Shown in pieces: positions 1-6,367 of a stretch of 10,654 nucleotides of DNA (the first letter of the stretch is position 1; the number at the start of each line of letters is the position of its first letter). Both the position numbers and the translations under genes were made by a program. Origin of the DNA: an uncultured Synechococcus sp. (lineage in GTDB: Bacteria > Cyanobacteriota > Cyanobacteriia > PCC-6307 > Cyanobiaceae); NCBI GenBank assembly GCA_937975655.1, contig CALJTZ010000171.1, forward strand, positions 1-10,654, in the 5' to 3' direction. The notes under the pieces are model-generated. The model saw nothing but the letters and a program-made list of their open reading frames with translations, was not told the DNA's origin and did not search any database.

Positions 1-167
1 ACATGGCCCATGTGCAGGTTCCCCGAGGGATAGGGGAACATCGAGAGGGCATAAAAGGCCTCATCGCCCTGCTGAAGCTCAGGGCTGGCATGCAGACCGT
101 TGGCACTCCAGGCCTGCTGCCAGCGGCGCTCCATGGCCTGGGGTTGGTAGCGGTTGCTCTCGCTCAC
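1..167 (-). CDS. leuS: Leucyl-tRNA synthetase, N-terminal fragment (runs off left edge)
   Basis: Class I aminoacyl-tRNA synthetase that charges tRNA-Leu in the cytoplasm. Only about the first 55 residues are inside the window. The reverse strand reads RYQPQAMERRWQQAW near the start, typical of the LeuS N-terminus, and then FYALSMFPYPSGNLHMGHV, which holds the class I ATP-binding HIGH signature as HMGH right at the window edge. The only conventional start in frame ahead of the conserved part is GTG at 167-165, giving a leader of VSESNRYQP; no clear Shine-Dalgarno precedes it, so the start is moderately uncertain. It lies 50 bases downstream of the Hfq-like gene on the same strand, so the two may share a transcript. 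The identity is secure from the motif run; the rest of the gene lies to the left of the window. Confidence 0.93.
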   Translation of the reverse strand, partial: MSESNRYQPQAMERRWQQAWSANGLHASPELQQGDEAFYALSMFPYPSGNLHMGH

Positions 168-217
168 TGGCTGGCTGGGATCCGTGCCAGTGATGCTCCC
201 ACAGCTGCTTTCGCCGT

Positions 218-457
218 TCAGGCCAGGGCTCGCAGCAGGGCGATGGCCTGGCGGTTGAGCAGCACGGGCTCACTGTCCTGCTCCGGTTGCAGGGCCAGAT
301 AGTCGCAATCCACCCAGCGCACCAGCCCCTCCAGCCGGGTCCCATCCAGCAGCTGGACACTCAGCAAGGCTCGGCTCCGAATCCAGGCCTGGATCTGGCG
401 AATGCCCGGCTGGGAGGTGTCCAGCTCCTGGCCACGCCGCTCAAAGAGGTTCCCCAT
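218..457 (-). CDS. hfq: Hfq-like Sm-fold protein, cyanobacterial type
   Basis: A 79-residue protein with the length and pattern of cyanobacterial Hfq: an N-terminal helix region (PGIRQIQAWIRSR), then Sm-like strands containing VQLLDGTRLEGLVRWVDCDYLAL, and a closing strand LLNRQAIALLRALA. The LLDG...L.G..RW.D pattern matches what I recall of cyanobacterial Hfq. The enterobacterial YKHAI motif of the Sm2 strand is replaced by LNRQAI. In Synechocystis, Hfq is known to bind the type IV pilus ATPase PilB1 and to affect motility, with weak RNA affinity; whether that role applies here is inference. ATG at 457-455 is the natural start; a GAGGACAG stretch about 16 bases upstream is only a weak ribosome site. 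It diverges from dapF by 33 bases and precedes leuS by 50 bases. The dapF neighbourhood agrees with the cyanobacterial hfq locus as I remember it. Confidence 0.82.
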   Translation of the reverse strand: MGNLFERRGQELDTSQPGIRQIQAWIRSRALLSVQLLDGTRLEGLVRWVDCDYLALQPEQDSEPVLLNRQAIALLRALA

Positions 458-490
458 AGGATCGAACCCTGTCCTCGCAGGCCGCCTCGC
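458..490. promoter_or_regulatory. 33-base divergent gap between hfq-like gene and dapF
   Basis: This is all the DNA between the hfq start (minus strand) and the dapF start (plus strand). It is too short to hold two full promoters, so at least one promoter must extend into a neighbouring coding region, or a start has been misjudged. A TAGGAT hexamer at 457-462 could serve as a -10 box for dapF, but no convincing -35 lies about 17 bases upstream. No clear Shine-Dalgarno precedes the dapF GTG. Confidence 0.3.
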
Positions 491-1597
491 GTGCTCCAGT
501 TCAGCAAATACCAGGGATTAGGCAACGATTTCCTCCTGCTGGATGGGCGTACAGCCACCGATCCCGACGACAGCCTTGGCCTCACCCCGAACTGGGTGCA
601 ACACCTGTGTGACCGCCGCTTCGGCGTGGGCGGCGATGGCGTGATCCTGGCCCTGCCCCCCAACGCCGGCGGGGAGCTGCGCATGCGCATTTTTAACGCC
701 GATGGCTCCGAGCCGGAGATGTGCGGCAATGGCATCCGCTGCTTGGCCCGCTTCCTCGCGGACCGCGATGGCGATGGGCCCGGTCGCACCTGGCAGATCG
801 ACACCCTGGCGGGTCGGATCGTGCCCGAGCTGCTGGCGGACGGCACCATCCGCGTGGACATGGGCGCCCCCTTCCTGGCACCGGAGCAGGTGCCCACCAC
901 CCTGGAGCTGGGTCCCAACGGTCTGCCCCAAGGCGAGCTGGTGGTGGATGGCGAGACCTTTGCCGTGGCGGCTGCCGGCATGGGCAACCCCCATGTGGTG
1001 ATCCCGGTGGATGCTGTGGAGGAGATCGATCTGGAGCGCTTCGGCGCCGGCCTTGAGCTGCACCCGGCCTTCCCGGCCCGAACCAACGTGCACTTCGTGC
1101 AGGTGCTGGCGCCCAACCATCTGGTGATGCGGGTGTGGGAGCGGGGAGCCGGCCCCACCCTGGCCTGCGGCACGGGAGCCTGCGCCACGCTCGTGGCCTG
1201 CCACAGCCTGGGCCTGAGTGACCGGCGCGCCCGATTGGATCTCCCCGGTGGCCCCTTGCAGATCCACTGGGATGCCGCCAGCGGCAAGGTGTTCATGGAT
1301 GGCCCCGCCGAGCACGTGTTCGATGGCGCCATCCCCGATCCGGAGGAGGTGATGGCCGCCCGTCGTCAGGCTGCCGAGCCAGCACCCCCGGCCGACCAGG
1401 CCACCACCATCGACTGCGCGGTGGTTTGTGCCAATGGCTGTGTGCGCCCCGACGACTGCCCCAGCGCCGAGGCCCGCCAGCGGGCCCTGGCCCTGCTGAA
1501 TTCCAGTTCCCTCGACGAGTTGGTGGCCATGGCCACCAACTCGTTCGAATCGCGCACCCGGGCTCGCTTTGAGCGCGACAGCGGCCTCTCCGGTTAA
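491..1597 (+). CDS. dapF: Diaminopimelate epimerase with a Cys-containing C-terminal extension
   Basis: Cofactor-independent epimerase converting LL- to meso-diaminopimelate, the precursor of lysine and the peptidoglycan cross-linking residue; cytoplasmic. GTG at 491 is chosen because the conserved DapF N-terminus LQFSKYQGLGNDFLLLDGR follows at once; the open frame runs further upstream but over hfq and without DapF-like sequence. Visible motifs are CDRRFGVGGDG, the first catalytic Cys in EMCGNGIRC (about C78), GMGNPHVV, and the second catalytic Cys in TLACGTGACA (about C226). The protein is 368 residues against roughly 275-290 usual for the family. The family core ends around GPAEHVFDGAI (to about 281); about 87 further residues follow, with an Ala/Pro-rich linker and DCAVVCANGCVRPDDC (C309, C313, C317, C323), then a charged helical tail. 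The function of this tail is not known to me. It is probably first in a five-gene plus-strand group. Confidence 0.95.
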   Translation: MLQFSKYQGLGNDFLLLDGRTATDPDDSLGLTPNWVQHLCDRRFGVGGDGVILALPPNAGGELRMRIFNADGSEPEMCGNGIRCLARFLADRDGDGPGRTWQIDTLAGRIVPELLADGTIRVDMGAPFLAPEQVPTTLELGPNGLPQGELVVDGETFAVAAAGMGNPHVVIPVDAVEEIDLERFGAGLELHPAFPARTNVHFVQVLAPNHLVMRVWERGAGPTLACGTGACATLVACHSLGLSDRRARLDLPGGPLQIHWDAASGKVFMDGPAEHVFDGAIPDPEEVMAARRQAAEPAPPADQATTIDCAVVCANGCVRPDDCPSAEARQRALALLNSSSLDELVAMATNSFESRTRARFERDSGLSG

Positions 1598-1601
1598 GGC
1601 C

Positions 1602-2813
1602 TTGACGTACGCAGAACCCGTCTACCTCGATTCCTGCGCCACCACGCCGCCGGCGCCGGAGGTGCTGGAGGCCATGGCGGCAGTCCACGCTGAGGCCTGG
1701 GCCAACCCCTCCAGCCTGCACGGCTTCGGTCTGGCGGCGGCTGAGCGGCTGGAGCGCTCCCGCCAGCGGGTGGGGGAGATCCTCGGTTGCGAGGGCAGCC
1801 AGGTGTTGTTCAGCTCGGGCGGCACCGAATCGATTCACACCGCTCTGCTCGGGGCCGCCGGCGACGGCCCGCCGGGCCGTCTGTTGATCTCGGCCGTTGA
1901 ACATCCGGCCACCGTGGCCGCCGCCAACCAGCTGCAACAGCGGGGCTGGCAGGTGGAGCGACTGCCGGTGGATCATCTCGGTGTGGTGGATCTGGAGGCC
2001 CTCGATCGGTTGCTGGCCCCACCCACGCGGCTGGTGTCGCTGATCTGGGGCCAGAGCGAGGTGGGCACCGTGCAACCGATCGAGCCGATCGGCCGCCGCT
2101 GCCGCGAGGCCGGCGTGTTGCTGCACGTGGATGCGGTGCAGGTGGTGGGCCACCTGCCGGTGGCGTTCAACGCCCTGCCGATCGATCTGCTCAGCGTTGC
2201 CTCCCATAAGTTGCAGGGCCCCCGCGGGGTGGGCGCTCTGCTGGTGCGCCCCGACCTCCCGTTGAAGCCCTTCCTCGGCGGCGGTGGCCAGGAGGGGGGC
2301 CGGCGCGGGGGCACCGAGCCCGTGGCCCTGGTGGCCAGCTTCGCCCGTGCCCTGGATCTGTGTGGGGCCCGCCTGCAGGCCCATGGCGGCCGTGATCCCA
2401 TCGCCGATCTGCGCGATGGGCTGCTGGCCTCGCTGCTGCAGCTGGAGGGGGTGCGGCTCAGTGGACCCGATCCCCGCGACCCCGCCGCTCCGGCGCGCTT
2501 GCCCCACCACATCAGCCTGTTGATGGCCAGCCCGGGTGGCAAGCCCATCTCGGGCCGGCGCCTGGTGCAGACCATCTGGCAGCAGGGCTACGCGGTGAGC
2601 AGTGGATCCGCCTGCAGCAGCGGCCGAGGCGCCAATCCCTGGGGTTTGGCCCCCAGTCCGATCCTGCAGGCCATGGGCTACCCGGACGACCAGGCCGCCA
2701 GCGGCCTGCGGTTGAGCCTGGGGCTCTGGCTCACAGCGGGGGATCTCGAGGGGGTACCGGGCGCCGTGGAGCGCGGCCGGCTAAGGGTGCTGGCTGGCGA
2801 ACCCGTGGGCTGA
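1602..2813 (+). CDS. Cysteine desulfurase, NifS/IscS family
   Basis: PLP-dependent class V aminotransferase fold enzyme that removes sulfur from L-cysteine to form an enzyme persulfide for Fe-S clusters or other sulfur uses. Seen: YLDSCATTPP at the N-terminus, FSSGGTES (PLP phosphate binding), HVDAVQ with the PLP-pyridine Asp, SVASHKLQGPRG with the Schiff-base Lys (about K203), GGGGQEGGRRGGTE, and the catalytic Cys in SSGSACSSG (about C338). The short spacing of this Cys motif fits the IscS/NifS group rather than SufS. At 403 residues it has the normal length. No ATG lies ahead of the conserved part; TTG at 1602, four bases after the dapF stop, is chosen. A second TTG at 1569 would add 11 residues and overlap dapF. 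No suf or isc genes are nearby, so it may be a stand-alone desulfurase; the sulfur acceptor cannot be told from the sequence. Confidence 0.93.
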   Translation: MTYAEPVYLDSCATTPPAPEVLEAMAAVHAEAWANPSSLHGFGLAAAERLERSRQRVGEILGCEGSQVLFSSGGTESIHTALLGAAGDGPPGRLLISAVEHPATVAAANQLQQRGWQVERLPVDHLGVVDLEALDRLLAPPTRLVSLIWGQSEVGTVQPIEPIGRRCREAGVLLHVDAVQVVGHLPVAFNALPIDLLSVASHKLQGPRGVGALLVRPDLPLKPFLGGGGQEGGRRGGTEPVALVASFARALDLCGARLQAHGGRDPIADLRDGLLASLLQLEGVRLSGPDPRDPAAPARLPHHISLLMASPGGKPISGRRLVQTIWQQGYAVSSGSACSSGRGANPWGLAPSPILQAMGYPDDQAASGLRLSLGLWLTAGDLEGVPGAVERGRLRVLAGEPVG

Positions 2814-2861
2814 CCAGGCGTATCGGTGAACTCCTAGGGTCGCCCGACCTGATCCGCCCTG

Positions 2862-3554
2862 ATGCTCCCCGCCGATCTGCGCACCGCCGAAGCCGAGGCC
2901 CTGGATTCGTTGGGCGCGGCCTTGACGGCTGATGGCAAGGGGATGTGGACGGTGGAGTTTCGCTTCGAGGGACTGCGGATCATGCCTGTGGCCCTGCGGC
3001 TGCTGGCAGGCCTGTCTGCAGCCCATCCGGCCACTCGCCTGCTGTTCTCGGATGCCGGTGCCACGGCCCTAGCCAAGCGCGATGCGCCCGACCAGGCTCC
3101 ACAGCTGGCCAGCCTGCGGGATGTGATGCGGTTGCAACAGGCCGATGGCGGCAGTGAGGGGGTGTTGATCCTGGTGGCGCCCTCGCCGGCCGACTACGAG
3201 GAGGTGGAGCAGGTTTGTGCGCTGCACCGCGGGGCGGTGGTGCTGCTGAACGGCAAGTTGGAGGATGCGGCGGTGGGGATCGGCACGGTGGCCCGAGAGC
3301 GCCGCAAGGGCTTCCTCTCGGGTTGGCAGAGCGCCTATGCCCTGATCCCCACGGCTGAAGGGGCCCTGCGCCGCGCCTACCCGGCCGAGTGGGAGCTCTA
3401 CCGCCGCGATCCCGACGGCCATCGTTTTGTGGCCAGCTTTGAGCTGAAGCCCGATGCCGAGCAGCAGGCTGAAGCGCTCGATGCCGGCGCAGCGCCCGGC
3501 GTGGGCCGCAGCCTTCAGGCGATGGATCGCTTCATTGAGGGGCTGCGCAGCTGA
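2862..3554 (+). CDS. DUF1995 family protein
   Basis: A 230-residue soluble protein without signal peptide or membrane segment. The C-terminal half carries the pattern I associate with DUF1995: a strand ending VVLLNGKLEDAAVGIGT, then RERRKGFLSGWQSAYALIP, then a conserved ALRRAYPAEWELYRRD stretch and a final RFVASFELKP strand. DUF1995 is found in cyanobacteria and chloroplasts; one plant member, LPA3, is linked to photosystem II assembly, but transferring that role here is inference. The N-terminal half (LRTAEAEALDSLGAALTADG, then WTVEFRFEGLRIMPVALRLL) resembles the start of the family. ATG at 2862 gives the expected length. A 48-base gap separates it from the desulfurase and 55 bases from the next gene, so co-transcription is plausible but not shown. 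The molecular function is unknown. Confidence 0.75.
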   Translation: MLPADLRTAEAEALDSLGAALTADGKGMWTVEFRFEGLRIMPVALRLLAGLSAAHPATRLLFSDAGATALAKRDAPDQAPQLASLRDVMRLQQADGGSEGVLILVAPSPADYEEVEQVCALHRGAVVLLNGKLEDAAVGIGTVARERRKGFLSGWQSAYALIPTAEGALRRAYPAEWELYRRDPDGHRFVASFELKPDAEQQAEALDAGAAPGVGRSLQAMDRFIEGLRS

Positions 3555-3609
3555 GCTGCCTTGTGCCGCCTGGCGAGGCTCCGTATTGTTCGGCATCTGC
3601 TGATCCCTG

Positions 3610-4125
3610 ATGGCCACCACCACCCGTCGCTTCGGACTTGTGGATGCCGGAGCCGCTGTGGCTGTTGTCCTGGCGGCAGTAGGAGTGATTTGGAGTCCGA
3701 AGCTCAGCGGTGCTGTGGCCAAGGCCACCGGTGCCCTGCAGCCGGTCACGGTGCTCGTGGATGTCCGTGGGATCCCTGCGGCTGACCCCGCTGCCTTGAT
3801 CGCCACCGCCCGGGACTCCGGCAAGGTGGCGATCGTGATCCGCAACCAGCCCCACGGCAGTGTGGCCGTGAAGGAGGTGAAGCCGCTGCCCCGCAGGATT
3901 TCAGCCTTCCTGCCGGACGGCAAGTTGATCTCAGCTCCCGATCCCAATCAACAGGTGTTCAGCACCCTCGATGCCCGCTTCGTGCTCGAGGGTGAGGGCC
4001 GCAAGGGGGCCGATGGGGTGGTGTTCGGCAACCAGAATCTCAAGATTGGTGCTCCGGTGGAATTGGAGGGGCAGAACTTTCGGGTGATGGGCTCCGTCAC
4101 GGGCCTGCGCCTGGGGGCCTCCTGA
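3610..4125 (+). CDS. DUF4330 family membrane-anchored protein
   Basis: A 171-residue protein with one N-terminal hydrophobic segment of about 20 residues (LVDAGAAVAVVLAAVGVIW, residues about 10-28), preceded by a basic TTTRR start, which fits an N-in membrane anchor with the rest outside the cytoplasm. The remainder is beta-rich: VTVLVDVRGIPAADPAALI, VAIVIRNQPHGSVAVKEVK and, at the end, GAPVELEGQNFRVMGSVTGL. This architecture (DxG start, one membrane segment, then a V.V.VRG strand) matches cyanobacterial DUF4330 proteins as I recall them. No biochemical role is known to me. The stop lies one base before the ATG of the carboxypeptidase gene, so the two are almost certainly co-translated, and an envelope role is a reasonable inference. 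Confidence 0.7.
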   Translation: MATTTRRFGLVDAGAAVAVVLAAVGVIWSPKLSGAVAKATGALQPVTVLVDVRGIPAADPAALIATARDSGKVAIVIRNQPHGSVAVKEVKPLPRRISAFLPDGKLISAPDPNQQVFSTLDARFVLEGEGRKGADGVVFGNQNLKIGAPVELEGQNFRVMGSVTGLRLGAS

Positions 4126-4126
4126 G

Positions 4127-5425
4127 ATGCCGTTGCCGTTGATGAACCGTTTGCCACTAGCCCTCGGTCTTGGCTTGGGCCTCAGTGCCCAGTCTGTGGC
4201 GCCAGCCCTGGCCCAGGTGTGGGACCCGCAGATCCCCACAATCACCGCCACCTCCCTGCCGGCAGCACCCCCGCCCGTGGGTCTGCCCCTGCTCCAGTCC
4301 ACCGTGAGTTGCCCAGCCCTGCAGCAACGGCTCACCAGCCTGGTGGGAGGGGAATCGGCGGTGTGGAGCATCAGCGTGGCCGATGGCGGCGGCCGGTTGC
4401 TGGCGGACATCAATGGCCAGCGCCCTCGCATCCCCGCGTCCAATCAGAAGCTGATCAGCACCGCCATCGCGCTGGATCGCCTGGGCCCCGATTACCGCCT
4501 CACAACGCGGCTGTGGCGCCAGCCCGATGGCAGCCTGCGCATCACCGGTGAGGGGGACCCCGACCTCGATCTGGCCCAGCTCAAGCGCTTCGCCAAGTTG
4601 GCGCTCGGTTCCGGCGGTGGCCCGGCCGAAGCCGCTGGCCCCGTGCGGATTCAGTTGGCCGAGGAACCCTCCCAGCGCTGGTGGCCCCAGGGCTGGCACT
4701 GGGCCGATCGTGCCGAGGCCTATGGCGCTCCGATCACGCGCCTGGCGCTCACGAGCAATGCTCTGGACATGGCCGTGCCGAACCCTCCCAGCCGCTTGCA
4801 GCGCCTGCTGAGCCAGGAGATCGCCCGGCAGGGGGGTAGCGCCAGCATCAGCCTGGTGCCGGCAGACCTGCAGTCCGACGCCAATGGGGTGTTGCTGCAT
4901 GAGGAACGCTCCGTGGTCATGCACGGGCTGCTGAGCCTCGCCAACACCGATAGCCACAACTTCACCGCCGAGGTGCTGTTGCGCCAGGGGGCCGGCAGCT
5001 GGGACCTGGCCCAGGCCAGACAGGTGGCGATGCAGTGGCTCGCGAGCCAGGGCCTGCCCATGGGCGGAGTCGCCGTGGTGGATGGCAGTGGACTTGACCG
5101 CGCCAACCGTGTCACCAGCCGCTTCCTCGCGGCCCTGCTGCTGCGCATGTCGCAGCATCCCTACGCCGCCAACTACGCCGCCTCGATGGCCATCGCTGGC
5201 CAGCGCGGCACCCTGCGGAACCTCTACCGGGGTACCACCCTGGAGGGTCGGTTCCGGGGCAAGACCGGCACCATCTCGGGGGTGCGCTCCATCAGCGGCA
5301 TCCTGGACACTCCGGATGGGCCCCGATACGTGAGCATGGTGTCCAACGGGGCCAGTTCCCCTAACACCACGATCGGGGCCATCCTGCGGCAGAGCCAGGT
5401 GGCTGGCCTCTGCCCGGCCGGCTGA
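4127..5425 (+). CDS. dacB: PBP4-type D-alanyl-D-alanine carboxypeptidase/endopeptidase (peptidase S13)
   Basis: Periplasmic serine peptidase that trims the terminal D-Ala of peptidoglycan stem peptides and may cut cross-links. The N-terminus has a signal peptide, MNRLPLALGLGLGLSAQ to about APALA (residues about 30). The three penicillin-binding motifs are present: SxxK as S105-N-Q-K108 in IPASNQKLIS, SxN as S276-H-N278 in NTDSHNFTAEVLLRQ, and KTG at 379-381 in FRGKTGTISG. The protein is 432 residues. The spacing of about 171 residues between the first two motifs is shorter than in E. coli PBP4, as I recall it, suggesting a reduced inserted domain. ATG at 4127 follows the upstream stop by one base; ATG at 4142 is an alternative that still keeps the signal peptide. 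The stop directly abuts the stop of the convergent gene. Confidence 0.92.
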   Translation: MPLPLMNRLPLALGLGLGLSAQSVAPALAQVWDPQIPTITATSLPAAPPPVGLPLLQSTVSCPALQQRLTSLVGGESAVWSISVADGGGRLLADINGQRPRIPASNQKLISTAIALDRLGPDYRLTTRLWRQPDGSLRITGEGDPDLDLAQLKRFAKLALGSGGGPAEAAGPVRIQLAEEPSQRWWPQGWHWADRAEAYGAPITRLALTSNALDMAVPNPPSRLQRLLSQEIARQGGSASISLVPADLQSDANGVLLHEERSVVMHGLLSLANTDSHNFTAEVLLRQGAGSWDLAQARQVAMQWLASQGLPMGGVAVVDGSGLDRANRVTSRFLAALLLRMSQHPYAANYAASMAIAGQRGTLRNLYRGTTLEGRFRGKTGTISGVRSISGILDTPDGPRYVSMVSNGASSPNTTIGAILRQSQVAGLCPAG

Positions 5426-5431
5426 TCAGCC
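5420..5431. other. 12-base palindrome made by two abutting convergent stop codons
   Basis: GGCTGATCAGCC is a perfect inverted repeat. Its centre is the plus-strand TGA (5423-5425) followed directly by the complement of the minus-strand TGA (5426-5428). An octamer CCCGGCCG flanks it on both sides (5413-5420 and 5431-5438) as a direct repeat. In RNA it could fold as a short hairpin with a GATC loop, possibly extended by GGCC pairing across a small bulge. There is no T-tract on either strand, so a classical intrinsic terminator is not supported. Confidence 0.5.
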
Positions 5432-6367
5432 CCGGCCGCCCGTCGCCTGGCGCAGCCGTTCAGCGGCACGCCGGGCACGGCTGATGGGCACGGCAGCAGC
5501 GTCGGGAGGGGTTTGGGAGGGCACCAGTGAGGTGGGATCCAGGGATTGCAGGCGCACCAGTTCGCGGCGGCCGGCCACCACCACCTTGCCCATGTCCTGC
5601 AGACGGCCCTCCAGCTCCCCCAGCACCTGCTCGGCGTAGCGGTTGGCCCCCTCCTGGATCGTGGCCGACTCCTGCCGCGAGCGACTGATCAGCGCTTCAC
5701 ATTGCTGCTGGGTCTGCTGGCGGAATTGCAGGGCATCGGCATGCAGGCGCTCAGCTTCTGCCTGGCTGGCCTGCTGGATGCGCAGGGATTCCTGGCGGAT
5801 CTGCTCGAGTTCCACCAGGCTCTGCTGGCGGGCCTGTTCATGCTGCTCGGCGAGCTGACGCTTGCGTTCGCTGGCTTCCTGATCGAGTTGCTGGCGACGC
5901 TGCAGGGATTCCTGCTCCAACTGCTGCCGGCGCTGGCCGAACTGCTGTTCCATCTGGGCCAGGCGAGCCTGGTGCTCCTGCTCCGTCTTGGCTAGCTGCT
6001 GGCGTGCCTGGCCGATCATCTGTTCGCACTGCTGCCGTGCCTGGTCCCGCAGTTCGGCAACCTGGCGCTCGGCCTCCTGGCGGATCGACTGGCTGTTGAT
6101 CAGCTGCTCCCGTTGCTGGCGGGCCTGGTTGAGGATGTCCTCGGCCTGCTGGCGGGCCTGGCCGATGAACTCGTCCTTCTGGCGGACCAGGTCTTCCGCC
6201 TTGGCGAGCTGGGGCGGCAGGGCTTCCCGCACCGCATCCATCGCCTCGATGGCGTCCTGTTCGTTCACGAGACGGCCACCGCTGAACGGCACGCGGGTGC
6301 CATCCAGCACGATCTCCTCAAGCTGATCCAGTTGATCCAGCACGGAGGTGAGCTGCGCCTCGGTCAT
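5426..6367 (-). CDS. DivIVA-like coiled-coil cell-division protein (Cdv3-like)
   Basis: A 313-residue protein. The N-terminal segment, about residues 10-55, has LDQLEEIVLDGTRVPFSGGR and then LVNEQDAIEAMDAVREALP, which resembles the start of cyanobacterial DivIVA/Cdv3 proteins. Residues about 55-270 form a long Gln/Glu/Arg-rich coiled coil with repeated QARQQ and RRQQL elements at 11-residue spacing. The tail (about 275-313) is Pro/Ala/Arg-rich and probably disordered. There is no signal peptide or membrane segment. Cdv3 takes part in septum placement in Synechococcus elongatus and Synechocystis, and the adjacency to coaD matches slr0847-slr0848 as I remember it. The start used is ATG at 6367-6365, which shares one base with the coaD stop (TGATG); a GTG at 6370 would add one residue. 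This implies translational coupling to coaD. A generic coiled-coil protein is the main alternative. Confidence 0.72.
   Translation of the reverse strand: MTEAQLTSVLDQLDQLEEIVLDGTRVPFSGGRLVNEQDAIEAMDAVREALPPQLAKAEDLVRQKDEFIGQARQQAEDILNQARQQREQLINSQSIRQEAERQVAELRDQARQQCEQMIGQARQQLAKTEQEHQARLAQMEQQFGQRRQQLEQESLQRRQQLDQEASERKRQLAEQHEQARQQSLVELEQIRQESLRIQQASQAEAERLHADALQFRQQTQQQCEALISRSRQESATIQEGANRYAEQVLGELEGRLQDMGKVVVAGRRELVRLQSLDPTSLVPSQTPPDAAAVPISRARRAAERLRQATGGRG
5822..6160 (-). repeat. Degenerate 11-residue (33-base) coiled-coil repeats inside the cdv3-like gene
   Basis: QARQQ occurs at residues 70, 81, 109, 120 and 178 of the encoded protein, with two 11-residue spacings. RRQQLEQE (146), RRQQLDQE (157) and RKRQLAEQ (168) continue the same 11-residue step. 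On the plus strand this shows as recurring CTGCTGGCGGGCCTG-like words. These are protein-level hendecad repeats and not a mobile or regulatory DNA repeat. Confidence 0.7.

Noticed and set aside
3..302. Plus-strand open frame at the left end
   Set aside because: It is a shadow of leuS and hfq, whose motifs (HMGH, LLDG...RW.D) are clear on the minus strand.
287..490. Upstream in-frame extension of dapF (about 68 residues starting at 287)
   Set aside because: It runs antisense over the hfq-like gene and shows no DapF-like sequence; the conserved N-terminus starts right after the GTG at 491.
1334..1597. DapF tail as a frameshift artefact or a fused separate gene
   Set aside because: The frame is continuous, codon use looks like the rest of the gene, and no start or ribosome site for a separate gene is evident. 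It is kept as a real extension, though comparison is still the test.
1293..2510. Long minus-strand open frame (about 405 residues) opposite dapF and the cysteine desulfurase
   Set aside because: Long antisense frames are expected in high-GC DNA; the plus strand carries the full set of desulfurase motifs, and the antisense product is rich in His, Gln, Gly and Arg without recognisable domains.
2814..2861. Possible terminator or promoter in the gap before the DUF1995 gene
   Set aside because: No inverted repeat with T-tract and no convincing -10/-35 pair is visible in these 48 bases.
4157..5158. Minus-strand open frame of about 333 residues opposite the carboxypeptidase gene
   Set aside because: Shadow of a gene with signal peptide and SxxK, SxN and KTG motifs; no family resemblance in the antisense product.
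5822..6160. Recurring CTGCTGGCGGGCCTG-like words as a possible CRISPR or intergenic repeat
   Set aside because: They lie inside a coding frame, vary in sequence, and follow an 11-residue protein periodicity; there are no uniform repeats and spacers.
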